Shown here: positions 27,202 through 36,100 of the stretch, piece by piece
Layout of the letters: every line of letters starts with the position of its first letter
Position numbering within the stretch: the stretch's first letter is position 1
Source of the DNA: Phytohabitans houttuyneae
GTDB taxonomy: Bacteria; Actinomycetota; Actinomycetes; Mycobacteriales; Micromonosporaceae
Length of the DNA stretch: 64,000 bases
Assembly (NCBI RefSeq): GCF_011764425.1
Contig: NZ_BLPF01000001.1
Span: 3,835,001-3,899,000, forward strand
Reading direction: 5' to 3'
Position numbers and translations under genes: made by a program
The notes under the pieces: model-generated
Told to the model about the DNA's origin: nothing
Seen by the model: only the letters and a program-made list of their open reading frames with translations
The model's database searches: none

Positions 27202-27255
27202 TCGCCCAAGCGGGGGTCGCGTGTACGGCGCGGCCTCCGCCCTCCCGGCCCACAA

Positions 27256-27295
27256 CCAGAAACCCTTGCACACGCGCAAGGGTTTCTGGTATGAT
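27256..27295 (+). promoter_or_regulatory. Operator palindrome and promoter, copy 2
   Basis: CCAGAAACCCTTGC (27256-27269) and GCAAGGGTTTCTGG (27276-27289) form a perfect 14-bp inverted repeat around six bases, followed directly by -10 TATGAT (27290-27295). Confidence 0.75.
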
Positions 27296-27335
27296 TCCCC
27301 TTGACACCAGCAAGGGAAAGGAGGTGACAATAGAC

Positions 27336-27632
27336 GTGGAGGACAGCCTCGACGGACTGGTCGACCTGCTGATCAAGGAGGTTGCCGCACAGGGACATGG
27401 CGCCTGGATCTCCAAGAGCGGAGTTCGCGTCTTCCAAATAGGAGACGAAATGATCTTCGTGCCGGAGACGCCGCGCGACCTGCCCCAATGGCGGCGCCTG
27501 CTATACCAGCTGATCGCCGCCGGGCTGCGCTGGCCTCCCCCAGAGGGGAGTAAGCGCACCGGGGCCGCGTGTACGGCGCGGCCCCGGGTTCCTCCTCCAA
27601 CCACCGACACCAACAAGGGAAATTGGAGGTAA
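27336..27632 (+). CDS. HicA-like small protein, copy 3
   Basis: 98 residues from a GTG at 27336 (AAAGGAGG upstream; an in-frame GTG at 27324 is too close to it). Core: LDGLVDLLIKEVAAQGHGAW, ISKSGVRVFQIGDEMIFVPE, TPRDLPQWRRLLYQLIAAGL, then RWPPPEG and a disordered Thr/Pro tail. The VxVFQxGDEMIFVPETPRDL..LLYQLIAAGL section is close to the HicA consensus except that the SHH motif is SGV. Followed seven bases later by the HicB-like gene. Confidence 0.6.
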   Translation: MEDSLDGLVDLLIKEVAAQGHGAWISKSGVRVFQIGDEMIFVPETPRDLPQWRRLLYQLIAAGLRWPPPEGSKRTGAACTARPRVPPPTTDTNKGNWR

Positions 27633-27639
27633 CTCCAGC

Positions 27640-28143
27640 ATGCCGCAATGGAACGCGACCGTCGAGTACGACGGAACCACCAGCCCCGAAGACGCCATGA
27701 CCCTCGCAGGCCGCGGCGACTTCGTCGTCGTCGCCACCGACCCCCAGCGCGACCGCACCAGAATCTCCTTCGGCGTCACGGCGTCGACGCTGCGCCAGGC
27801 AACCGACGACGCGTGGCGACAGGCCCGCACGGTCACCGCCGGCCTCATCAACACGTCCGCCCTGTCGCTGCGGATCATCACCGACCACGACCTGGCCGCC
27901 GAGCTCGAGCGGCCCACCGTGCCCGAACTCGTCGACACCACCGGCGCGCGGGAGATCCTCGATGTGCGCACGCACCAGCGGATGTCCGAGCTGGAGCAGC
28001 GCGACGACTTTCCTCGGCCGGTCGCCGTCGTGTCCGGTGGTCGGCGTATCTACACGGCGGCCTCCATCAAGGCGTTCGCGAAGGGCTGGACACGTAAAAG
28101 TGGCCGTCCGCCTCGGGCTCCCCGCCCAGAAGAGGCCGGTTAG
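27640..28143 (+). CDS. HicB-like regulator, paralogue of 26039-26515
   Basis: 167 residues; TTGGAGG precedes the ATG. N-terminal alpha/beta domain (MPQWNATVEYDGTTSPEDAM, GRGDFVVVATDPQRDRTRIS, LRQATDDAWRQARTVTAGLI), then an HTH-like C terminus (REILDVRTHQRMSELEQRDD, FPRPVAVVSGGRRIYTAASI, KAFAKGWTRKSGRPPR). Operon order small protein then HTH protein matches hicA-hicB. Likely represses the palindromic promoters upstream (inference). Confidence 0.6.
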   Translation: MPQWNATVEYDGTTSPEDAMTLAGRGDFVVVATDPQRDRTRISFGVTASTLRQATDDAWRQARTVTAGLINTSALSLRIITDHDLAAELERPTVPELVDTTGAREILDVRTHQRMSELEQRDDFPRPVAVVSGGRRIYTAASIKAFAKGWTRKSGRPPRAPRPEEAG

Positions 28144-28203
28144 GAGTCCCCGCGTCGCGGCCGACCAGCTCCGCGCCTGGCCGAGCCACGACACGACGAA
28201 AAT

Positions 28204-28245
28204 CGGGCCCACGAGCCTGGTCCGAAGACCAGGCACGTGGGCCCG
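28204..28245. terminator. Strong bidirectional terminator between early and late regions
   Basis: CGGGCCCACG-A-GCCTGGTC / GACCAGGC-A-CGTGGGCCCG with a CGAA loop: 18 paired bases and one A-A bulge. It lies between the plus-strand cluster ending at 28143 and the end of the late operon at 28274. Confidence 0.85.
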
Positions 28246-28273
28246 TTGCTGTGCCGGCCACCGCCGGCGGCCG

Positions 28274-28690
28274 CTACGTCAGCTCGGCGCCCCCGTCGTC
28301 GGGCTCGGCCGGCCGGTGGCTCGCGGCCGCCGCCGACGCGGCGATCCAACAGTTCTGGATCTTCTCGCCGAGGTCCTCCCAGCGGGGCATCGGGTCGCCG
28401 CGGAAGTTCTTCCAGCCGGCCACATCGCCGTAGCAGGAGTACGCCGCCTTGGCCCGGGCGACCGGGTCGACCTCGGCCGGCTGCTGGTGCAGCGCGAGCG
28501 CCGCCCGGTGCGTCTCCGCTGTCTCCCCCACTGCGGTCACCGACGCGACCGCTGACGCCCAGGTGTGCGGGTCGATGTCGACGGTCATCGGCGCGCCGCT
28601 GCTGCCAGTCTCGGGTGGGGTGCCGCGCTGGATGCGGACGGCACCGTCTGGCAGGCGGGTGAAGAACCAGTCGCCGTGCGCGTGGAACAC
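28274..28690 (-). CDS. Hypothetical protein at the end of the late operon
   Basis: 138 residues from a GTG at 28690 with GGAAAGG upstream. Begins MFHAHGDWFFTRLPDGAVRI, continues GAPMTVDIDPHTWASAVASV, ETAETHRAALALHQQP, and ends AYSCYGDVAGWKNFRGDP then DLGEKIQNCWIAASAAAA. The C-terminal helix region is typical of short phage proteins downstream of holins. Function unknown. Confidence 0.55.
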   Translation of the reverse strand: MFHAHGDWFFTRLPDGAVRIQRGTPPETGSSGAPMTVDIDPHTWASAVASVTAVGETAETHRAALALHQQPAEVDPVARAKAAYSCYGDVAGWKNFRGDPMPRWEDLGEKIQNCWIAASAAAASHRPAEPDDGGAELT

Positions 28691-28694
28691 GAGG

Positions 28695-28862
28695 TCAGCC
28701 TTTCCAGGTGAAGACAGCCGAGGAACTGTTCGCTGCGGTCGACGACGCCGCGCGGCGGCCGCCGGCGACCCAGACCAGGTGGGCCGGCCCGCCGCCCGAC
28801 ACGGTGACGACCTGCCGTGGCGGGCCGTCGGGTGGTTCGGCGGCGGCGACAAGGGTCTTCAC
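28695..28862 (-). CDS. 55-residue hypothetical protein
   Basis: GTG at 28862 overlaps the upstream stop (GTGA). Reads MKTLVAAAEPPDGPPRQVVT, GGGPAHLVWVAGGRRAASST and a short tail. Four bases before the next gene. No family recognised. Confidence 0.45.
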   Translation of the reverse strand: MKTLVAAAEPPDGPPRQVVTVSGGGPAHLVWVAGGRRAASSTAANSSSAVFTWKG

Positions 28863-29026
28863 GTCACGGTCACCGCGGCGTCGATGGCGGGCAGCGCCCA
28901 CACGGCGAGGATCACGCACGCGGCCGCGAGCCAGCCCCACGTCGCCCGGCGCCCGTACCCGTCGAACGCGGCCATGAGCGCGAACACCACCGCGGCGGCG
29001 AGGAGCAGCGCCAGCAGCACGGTCAC
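28859..29026 (-). CDS. Two-pass small membrane protein (holin-like)
   Basis: 55 residues from a GTG at 29026 overlapping the stop of the larger holin-like gene. Two hydrophobic segments: VLLALLLAAAVVFALMAAF and WGWLAAACVILAVWALPAI with a short RR loop. Size and place beside the other holin-like gene fit a second holin or antiholin. Confidence 0.55.
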   Translation of the reverse strand: MTVLLALLLAAAVVFALMAAFDGYGRRATWGWLAAACVILAVWALPAIDAAVTVT

Positions 29027-29394
29027 CGCACGACCCGGCCGTTGATGACCTTGTCGCGGACGATGCCGCCCTGCAGCGCCGCCTGCTGGATCTTCGACTT
29101 CTGCAGCAGGCCGAAGTAGAAGACCACCGCGAGACCCCAGTTGATCAGCACCGTGTAGGAGGCGGTCACGAAGTTGAACGCGAGGTTCTCCGCGACCGCC
29201 GCCGCCCACGCCTCCAGGAACGTCTTCACCGCGGCGACGGCCAGCAGCACGAGGCCCTTGGTGGTGGCCGACCAGTTCGCCCGCATGAACAGGGCGGCGA
29301 CGAGCGGCAGGACGAAGGTGAGGGCGAGGGACAGCAGCCCGGCGAGCGTGGGCTCGAACAGGTAGGTCGGCAGCTCGGGCAGGACAGGATCCAT
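29023..29394 (-). CDS. Phage holin
   Basis: 123 residues from an ATG at 29394. At least two to three membrane segments (PTLAGLLSLALTFVLPLVAA, TKGLVLLAVAAVKTFLEAWA, LINWGLAVVFYFGLLQKSKI) with a basic C terminus (VRDKVINGRVVR). The NWSATTKG turn is typical of actinophage holins. It would form membrane pores that release the endolysin encoded at 31304-32191. Confidence 0.7.
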   Translation of the reverse strand: MDPVLPELPTYLFEPTLAGLLSLALTFVLPLVAALFMRANWSATTKGLVLLAVAAVKTFLEAWAAAVAENLAFNFVTASYTVLINWGLAVVFYFGLLQKSKIQQAALQGGIVRDKVINGRVVR

Positions 29395-29572
29395 GGTGTG
29401 CCCTCCTTCAGGGCTAGATGCTGCTTTGGAACGGCGTCGCGACGTCCTGGTCACCGGTGGTGCAAGCGATGGCGATGAGCAGCGCGGCCGGGAGGTGGTC
29501 GAGGTCGGCCAGGCCGGTCACGACAGGCAGCCGACTCGCCACATCGATAGAACAGGTGTGCGAAACTCGGGC

Positions 29573-29932
29573 ATGGAGTGGGTGCGGACCTGGCTGGTGA
29601 TCAGCCGACGCGACGACGCCACCAGCAAGGTCGAGCAGCCCGCCCACACCGCCGCCGAGGTCCGTCAACTCCTCACCGCCGCCCGCGCCGACCCAGCCGT
29701 ATGGCACACCCGCGTCGAGTCCCGCCGCGAGCTCGCGGGCGACAAACCCACCCACTGCGTCTGCGGGGAGGCGTACCGGACCGCCGGGAGCTGGCCGACA
29801 CCACACGACTGGCTGGACTGCGGCTGTGGCGGTCATTTCTGGTGGCGCTGCCGCGAGTGTGGCCTCGAGCGGGTCGAGCCGCCGGCCGCCTACGACTGCC
29901 GGCCACACTGGCCGGGTCAGCGCATGTCGTAG
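29573..29932 (+). CDS. Zinc-ribbon hypothetical protein (plus-strand moron)
   Basis: 119 residues from an ATG at 29573, opposite in direction to the surrounding late genes. N-terminal helix (HTAAEVRQLLTAARADPAVW), then Cys pairs CVCGEAYR and CGCGGHFWWRCRECGLE, likely a treble zinc ribbon. GAAACT five bases before the ATG could be a -10 for a leaderless mRNA. Overlaps the kinase-like gene convergently by 16 bp. Confidence 0.6.
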   Translation: MEWVRTWLVISRRDDATSKVEQPAHTAAEVRQLLTAARADPAVWHTRVESRRELAGDKPTHCVCGEAYRTAGSWPTPHDWLDCGCGGHFWWRCRECGLERVEPPAAYDCRPHWPGQRMS

Positions 29933-30297
29933 TCAATACGCACGATGCGACCGCCGAGCCACCCATAGTTGTCCGGCTTGTGGTCACCCGGATCCGGATC
30001 AAGCCGCGGAAACTGCAGAGTGCCCCACTCCCGCTCCGTCAGCGCTACGCAGCGCGGGTAGACCTGAACCAGCCCCCACAGCCACGACCGGAGCACCGGC
30101 GCGACCTTGCCGGCCCACGGCTCGTATTCGTGCCACTGGTACTCGGCCTGGTTGGCCAGCACGCCCCATGCGAACGCTTGGAGCCGGCCGCGAACGCCGC
30201 CAGTCGAGCCGCCCCGGAGGCTCGGCACCTTGATCGCGTAGCGGCGGGTCAGGATCACCGTGCGGGTGATGCCGTGCCGTACCAGTAGCGTGCTCAC
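29917..30297 (-). CDS. Truncated kinase-like protein
   Basis: 126 residues from a GTG at 30297 overlapping the upstream stop. Contains [11 protein letters not shown] (AxK-like strand), a helical core ([20 protein letters not shown]), and [20 protein letters not shown], which mirrors the DxKxxN catalytic loop and the DYG/DFG metal motif of kinases. Much shorter than any full kinase (about 250 residues), so it may be a compact phage version or a pseudo-kinase. Located between collagen-like and holin genes. Confidence 0.55.
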   Translation of the reverse strand: MSTLLVRHGITRTVILTRRYAIKVPSLRGGSTGGVRGRLQAFAWGVLANQAEYQWHEYEPWAGKVAPVLRSWLWGLVQVYPRCVALTEREWGTLQFPRLDPDPGDHKPDNYGWLGGRIVRIDYDMR

Positions 30298-30920
30298 CGC
30301 AACAACCTGCTCGGTTGGCTCGTTGTCCGGCACGTGTAGGTCGGGGCGCTTTCCGGCGAGCCGTCGTCGCGCAGGCACTCGTACTCGGCGCCGTCCGGGT
30401 CGGTCCACCGCCACGACGCCGGCGGCTTCCCAGCCACGCCGTCCTTGCCGGCGGGGCCCGGCTCACCCTGCGGCCCGGCAGGGCCCGGCTCACCCGCAGC
30501 GCCTGCAGGTCCCGGCTCACCAACACCGTCCCGCCCGTCCGCGCCCGGGGCGCCGCTCGGCCCGACCGGACCCATCGGGCCCGGTGGGCCCATGTTTCCC
30601 GTCGGTCCCGGAGGGCCTTGCGGGCCGGGCGGCCCGGCCTCACCCTGCGGCCCCGCCTCGCCGCGCAACTCCGCAGGGTCGATCACACATTGCCGACCCA
30701 ACTGCTCCACCTGCGCGCACAGCTGCTCCGCCGATGAGACGGCCTGGTCGGCGCGCTGCTCCTCGCTGGTGGCCCGCGATGTCAGGCCATGGGCCCACCA
30801 GCCGAGTAGGCCAGCCACGACACACAGCAGCAGCCCGAGCACGACGGTCCGGCGGCGGCTGCGTCGGCGGATCAGCCGCTCCAGCCGCTGGCCGGCGATT
30901 TCGCGGGTCGTGTCATCCAC
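30294..30920 (-). CDS. Membrane-anchored collagen-like protein
   Basis: 208 residues. Basic N terminus, one membrane segment ([20 protein letters not shown]), a helix with two Cys, then about 25 Gly-X-Y repeats with many GPP/GPQ/GPM triplets (about 88-165), and a C-terminal domain with two Cys (YECLRDD, YTCRTTS). Collagen-like repeats form trimers and are common in phage tail fibres; the membrane anchor here is less usual and suggests a protein displayed on the host surface or in a lysis complex. Confidence 0.7.
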   Translation of the reverse strand: MDDTTREIAGQRLERLIRRRSRRRTVVLGLLLCVVAGLLGWWAHGLTSRATSEEQRADQAVSSAEQLCAQVEQLGRQCVIDPAELRGEAGPQGEAGPPGPQGPPGPTGNMGPPGPMGPVGPSGAPGADGRDGVGEPGPAGAAGEPGPAGPQGEPGPAGKDGVAGKPPASWRWTDPDGAEYECLRDDGSPESAPTYTCRTTSQPSRLLR

Positions 30921-31290
30921 CGTCGGCCCCCGGGGCAGCTGGTGGGAGGACGATGCTGCGGGTGACCAGCAGGTCCGTTAGCCGCCTCACCTCGCCCTCC
31001 AGGCGCTGCACGTGCTCGTTGAGTTCGGCGATCTGGTCGGCCGCCCGTTCGGCGGCCCGGACCGCTCGGGCGAGTTCGTCCTCGGCGCGCCGCCGCGCGG
31101 CCCGCGCCTCGTCGAGTTGCTGCTCGGCGAGGTCCCGTTCGGCGCGGGCGGCGTCGGCCTCGCGGCGTTCCGCAGCGATCGCTTCCCGGTAGTCGATCCG
31201 GTCGTCGCGGTTCGCTTTGAGGAGGAGGCCGATGACGAAGGCGAGGACACCGAAGCCGCCGGCTGCTGGTAGCAGCGTTGCAAGGTCCAC
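30913..31290 (-). CDS. Single-pass coiled-coil membrane protein
   Basis: 125 residues from a GTG at 31290. N-terminal membrane segment ([20 protein letters not shown]), then a continuous charged coiled coil (about 30-110, Ala/Glu/Arg with heptads such as EVRRLTDLL). Such proteins follow endolysin genes in many actinophages and may be spanin-like or holin-associated. Overlaps the collagen-like gene. Confidence 0.6.
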   Translation of the reverse strand: MDLATLLPAAGGFGVLAFVIGLLLKANRDDRIDYREAIAAERREADAARAERDLAEQQLDEARAARRRAEDELARAVRAAERAADQIAELNEHVQRLEGEVRRLTDLLVTRSIVLPPAAPGADGG

Positions 31291-31303
31291 ACGACGTGCC
31301 GGC

Positions 31304-32191
31304 TCAGCCCGCAGCGAGGAGCGCACCGACGGCGGCCGACTTGTCCCCGAGCACCGCCTTCAGCCGCTCGGCGATCTCCTCCGGCGTGTCCGCGCCGAGC
31401 AGCGTCACCACCTTGTCGGGGGTGGCGTCCACGCCGGCCTTGAGCTCCGCGAGATCCTTCTGCAGTTGCTCTTTGGTGGCCTCGTCGACGTTGCCGACGG
31501 CGGTGGCGAGGGCCTTGACCGCGTCGGTCATCCAACCGGCCCACACATGCAGCGGCACCTTGCCGTCGCCGGTCGGGTTGGGGATGGCCACCGCGGTGGT
31601 GTAGTGCGCGTCGCGGAGCTGCTGCGCCTGCAACGGGGTCATCTCGGGTACCTCCTGCTGGTCGATTCCGAGCGCGATCGCGACGATCCGCGCCATGAGC
31701 GCTTTGTCCGTGAGGTAGCGGCGGTCGAGGCCCGCATGCCAATGCCACAGGTGCGACGAGTCGGAGGTGGCGGCCCGGTCGCGGACGTTGTCCCAGCCGT
31801 CGACGACCTGGTCGCCGTCGACGTTGCCGTAGAACTCGCGGACCTCGTTGAGCCGGCCCGCCCGCATCGCGGCGAGGATCCGCTTCGACTGGGCGATCAT
31901 CTCGTCGACGCTGCCGGGCGTGAAGTCGAACCCGGCGACGTAGCGCTCCTGCAGCGGACTCAACCCGCCCTGAACGGTGTAGGTGCGGTTGCTGCAGAAC
32001 GCCGACCGCTTGATCCACTCCTGGGAGCGGTGGGAGCCGCGCAGGTGATGCCGGTCGCCCTTCGTCCCCGCCGCCACGCGAGGCCGGCCGGTCCGGCGGC
32101 ACAGTTCGTCGCCGAGCCAGTCGAGCTCGACGGTGACGATCTCCCGATCCCACCAGGGCTCGGCCTCAAGCTGCGCAAGCGTTGCCATCAT
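31304..32191 (-). CDS. Putative endolysin (zinc-peptidase-like)
   Basis: 295 residues. Residues 20-60 include DWLGDELCRRTGRPRVAAGT and GDRHHLRGSHRSQEW; residues 140-155 include SSHLWHWHAGLDRR. The spaced His/Asp residues (HHLxxSH...HLWHWH) look like a metal-dependent peptidase site of the M15/LAS type. The C-terminal third is helical with ELKAGVDATPDKVVTLLGAD, as often found at the end of actinophage lysins. Its position beside holin-like genes supports a cell-wall lysis role. Confidence 0.55.
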   Translation of the reverse strand: MMATLAQLEAEPWWDREIVTVELDWLGDELCRRTGRPRVAAGTKGDRHHLRGSHRSQEWIKRSAFCSNRTYTVQGGLSPLQERYVAGFDFTPGSVDEMIAQSKRILAAMRAGRLNEVREFYGNVDGDQVVDGWDNVRDRAATSDSSHLWHWHAGLDRRYLTDKALMARIVAIALGIDQQEVPEMTPLQAQQLRDAHYTTAVAIPNPTGDGKVPLHVWAGWMTDAVKALATAVGNVDEATKEQLQKDLAELKAGVDATPDKVVTLLGADTPEEIAERLKAVLGDKSAAVGALLAAG

Positions 32192-32267
32192 CGCCTCCCG
32201 TTCGGGGTTCGTCGGCTACCCGACACCAGGTGAAGCCGCGGGTCACGGGCCGACTACGGTGCGGGCC

Positions 32268-32624
32268 ATGGTCGTGCCCGTCCCCCCGCGACGCCGCAGC
32301 CGACGGCTTTGGATAGCCGCAGGCGTGGTCGCCGCGGTCATCGCCGCCGCCACCTTCGTTGTGCTCTCGCTCATCCCGAATCGGGAACTCCGAGATCGAG
32401 ACTTCGTCAAAGACGACCCGCACGGGGCGTCGGCGTGCGCGTACTACGAGATGTGGGTCAACGGTCTGCTCCCAGCCAACGAAGGATGGGCACGGGTCCG
32501 CGGCGAAGCCGACCAGGCGGAGACAGGCGCCGTCCGGTCCGCGTCGGATCCGGCCGCGTTCCACGCCGCTTGCGTTGACGCGGGTAGGCCGATGGGTCCT
32601 TACAAGCCGCCGCCCGGCTTCTAG
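32268..32624 (+). CDS. Membrane/secreted hypothetical protein (plus-strand moron)
   Basis: 118 residues from an ATG at 32268. Arg-rich start then one hydrophobic segment (LWIAAGVVAAVIAAATFVVL), followed by a polar domain with two Cys (GASACAYYEMWVNGL, AFHAACVDAGRP). TACGGT ends seven bases before the ATG, suggesting a leaderless promoter. It sits alone on the plus strand inside the late operon, as expected for a lysogenic moron, possibly acting at the cell surface. Confidence 0.6.
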   Translation: MVVPVPPRRRSRRLWIAAGVVAAVIAAATFVVLSLIPNRELRDRDFVKDDPHGASACAYYEMWVNGLLPANEGWARVRGEADQAETGAVRSASDPAAFHAACVDAGRPMGPYKPPPGF

Positions 32625-32637
32625 CCCGAATGGACTG

Positions 32638-33156
32638 TCAGGCGACAGGTGTCGCGGTGACCCACGACCCGGCCTTGAGCACTGTCGCGGTCGCGTTCGA
32701 GTTTTGCTGGGCCCAGATCAGGGTCAGCGTCACATCGGCGGGGCCAACGATGATCCGGTCGTTGATCCGCACCGACACACCGCCAGCCGATGTCGCGTAC
32801 GGCGTGTCGGTCGACGGTGATGCCGAATCTGCGGCGCGGAACACCCACTCGGCGTCGCCCTGCGAGCCGGACGCGATGCTGTTGTGTGGGCCCACCGCTC
32901 CCATGAGGACGGTCCCAGTGTTGGTCCACGACCACGCGTACTTGAAGTCACCGGCGTTGTCGCCGCCGGTCGTATACGCCTGGCCCATCAGGTTGTAGGT
33001 CGTGTTCGCCTTCAACACGAGCACAAGATCCGGGTCGGCTGTCGACGTGGTCGTCGACGCACGGGAGGTGTCGCCCGGTTTGGACGCCTCTACCGGGTTG
33101 CGGAGATTCAGGCGCGCCGCCGTGATCCTTTGCCCGACGCTCCAGGTGAGAGTCAC
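32638..33156 (-). CDS. Small tail or virion-surface protein
   Basis: 172 residues. Begins MTLTWSVGQRITAARLNLRN, the start typical of phage tail-fibre-associated proteins, then beta-rich repeats (LVLVLKANTTYNLMGQAYTT, NDRIIVGPADVTLTLIWAQQ) and a Ser/Thr-rich surface. Eleven bases downstream of the large minor tail gene. Probably a structural decoration. Confidence 0.6.
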   Translation of the reverse strand: MTLTWSVGQRITAARLNLRNPVEASKPGDTSRASTTTSTADPDLVLVLKANTTYNLMGQAYTTGGDNAGDFKYAWSWTNTGTVLMGAVGPHNSIASGSQGDAEWVFRAADSASPSTDTPYATSAGGVSVRINDRIIVGPADVTLTLIWAQQNSNATATVLKAGSWVTATPVA

Positions 33157-33166
33157 GGGTGCCTCC

Positions 33167-36100
33167 TCACCAGGCCACGTCCGCGGGTTCGGCGACCTCG
33201 ATCACCGTGCCGGCGTCGTGTGCCTTGCTGATGCCGTTCGTGGAGCGGGTCACGGTCAGCCTTTGCGGCGCCACCGCAACAAAGTCGTCGAAGTCGATGT
33301 TGGTGGCGCCGTTGGTGTTCCCTGACTCGCGGCGAGTCAGGAACCCGATCCGGGTGCCGGTCGTGAGGCCGTCGTCTTGGCCCACCGTCAGCCAGCCAGG
33401 CTGCGGGTTCGTGGTCTTCCACGCCTTCGCCGCCAGCGTCGTGCCGAAATATTTGAGGCCGATCGACCACGAGTTCCCGGCCGAATGCGCCCCGGACACG
33501 GTGACGGCGTTGCCACCCGAGTCGAGGACCCCGCCGGATCCGCCGATGCGGCGGAAAATCTGCAAGGTGACCACGCCGGTGGTGGCGATCGAAATTTGGG
33601 CCTCGTAGTAGTTGGCCGCGTCCGTGCACCTGCCGGCCACCCGGACCGTTATCGGCGCACCCGTCGGCACCACCGGAATCGACGTCGTCACATAGATTTC
33701 GCCGTCGACAGACCCCATGTCGGCGTGGGCCATGTACAAGGTGTTCGTGACCGAGGTGTTGATCCGGCCGGTGGTGCCGCCAACGACCGAGTACAGCGAA
33801 GCTGTTCCCTCCACCACGTAAGCGGTGGCCGGGTAAGAAACACCGGGCGTGCCCATCCCGTTCGACACGGTGCGGGAGAACGAATCCCGGAAACCCTGGT
33901 CGACATCGGTGATCGTGACAACCTCGCCGCCCACGACGGCGTCCATCGGGAAGTCGTCGGGGGACTCGGCGTCGTCAGAGACGGTTGCCCAACGCTGCTC
34001 CCCAGATACAGAGCCAACAAGCAGGGTGGTGTCGACCGCGGCGGCGGCCGCCGACAGCGCCATATCGTCGCCGCCTGCGACACGCAGATCGAAATCGTGC
34101 GTCGCATCATCGTCGTGGACCTCGGCCACCGCCCACGGCCCGCCCGGCGACGCGTTGATGTCCAGCGTCCACTCGAAGCCGTCGAACCGCTCAGTGAACC
34201 CCTGCGCCAGTAGGTCCACGTCCCTGGGCGGCAGCCACGCCGGCGGATCGGTGAGGGTGAACCGGTCACCGACGTCGAGCTCCGCGGCGGCCACCGCCAC
34301 CGCCAGTTTGTCCTCGAGCGCAAGCGCGGGCGGGTCGACGCGCACAGTCGGGTAGCGGGACTCGTCCCAGGTCCCCAACCGCAGGAGCCAGTTGGCGACG
34401 TCGGGCAGCTGCTCGTCTTCTGCGACGTTGACGGTTACCTCTTGCGGATACACGCCGACACCGTCCGGCGGGTCCTGAGTGGACAGCGGCCCCGTCTCCA
34501 GTGCCGCACGGGCGGACGAGCCCGACAGCCGGTTCGCGGTGACGTCATTGCGCAGCAGCTGGTCGTCGTCGGTGGGCTCCAGCGGCGGCGTCAGCTCCTT
34601 GCCGGTGATGCTGAACGCCGCACGGCGGCGCTGGGTGTATATCGACGCCCGGGTCCGGTAGGCGAGACCGACGAAGTCGCGGGGCTCGAACAGGATCCCG
34701 CCGTCCGCGTCGGCGGCGTCCTGGATGACCTCCAGGCGGCTGGCGAAACGCTGCGACCCGCACGGCTCCGAGTCGTCTGGGTCGCCGATGATGACGCACG
34801 GGATGCCGCCCTCGTCGCAGATGCGTTGGATCCGTACCGCGGCGGGTTCGAAGGCGTAGCCGGTCATGCCGTCGTCGATGTTCTCGGCCAGCGTGACGCT
34901 GGTGCCGGTCATGACGTGCCCGAGGGTGACGTCGACGAAGTCACCGTTCGGGGCGATGTACAGCTCGGCCGCACGGTCCACGGTCAGCGAGGTGAACGTG
35001 CCGTCGAAGCCGCCCTGGATGACTTCGCCGTCCGCGACGTGCCGGCCGAACAGGTGCCAGTCGACGTCGGCGCCGTCCTGGATCACCGTGAAGCCGATCA
35101 TCATCGACTTGCCGTTGAGCCCGAACCCCGCCGACCCGCTCTGCAGTATGACGTTGCCGGACCCGACGGCGGCCATTTCCAGCGACCCGGACGACGCTGT
35201 CAGGTACGACAGCCGCCACCGGCGGGGGCTGCCGGTGGCCTGCCACAGATCGACCAGGACGGTGCCGTTCGACAACCCGCCGGGCGGGAAGGTGAACAGC
35301 GCCCGGAACGCGATCGTGCCTGTGCCCGCGTGCGGGGGGATTCGCCCGCTCAGGGCGTTGCCGCTGGACACGACGAGCAGCGGGGCGCTGCCGGGGAAGC
35401 TGGTCGAGTCGGCTGCGAACTGCCGGTTTCCGACGAGCCGCAGGGGTGTGCCGCCGGGCAGTGCCGACGCCACCTGTGTGGCGTCTGAGGCGTCCTCGGC
35501 AGGCCAGTAGCCGGTCGTCACGGCCAGGTTGTGCTGCTGCAGGGCCTGTTGCCGGAACGTGGACTCGGCAATGGCGCGGCTGCGTCCGAGCCGCCGCAGG
35601 ATCCCGGACGCTTCGAGCGGCACCCGGACGACCGTGCCGGTTTGGTCGGACCGCGGCGGCCACGATGCGACTTCGCCGGAGAACCTGATGTTGGGGTCGG
35701 CGATCCACGCGTCGACGACGGTCCACGGGCGGCCGGCCGCGTCGTTGAACGCGGTAGTTGGGCCGGGCTCGACTGTGCTGGCGGAAGGGTTCGCGACCAC
35801 GGTGCCGCCGATGCCGTTGCGGAGTTCGAACCCGTACAGCTTCCCGGTCGGTTTGACCACGCCGAGGGTGTCGTTGTCGCCGACCCGCACTGTTGCCGTG
35901 CCGCCATGGACGGACGTGGTGCCCGCTGTCACCACGGGGGTGCCGAGCTGGGTCCATGGCCCGGCCAGTGTCGGTGCCGTGTAGAAGGTGACGGTGTGTC
36001 CGCCGGCGCCGTTGTTGACGTCGAGGGTCGCGCGGATCGCGAGCCGCTGGCCAGGTGCCGTCGCTGGCGCCGCATTGGCGGAGATGTCGTGGACGGTGGC

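Noticed and set aside
28144-28273. Attachment site near the large inverted repeat at 28204-28245
   Set aside because: The repeat is a terminator between convergent genes; no second copy or adjacent integrase was found.
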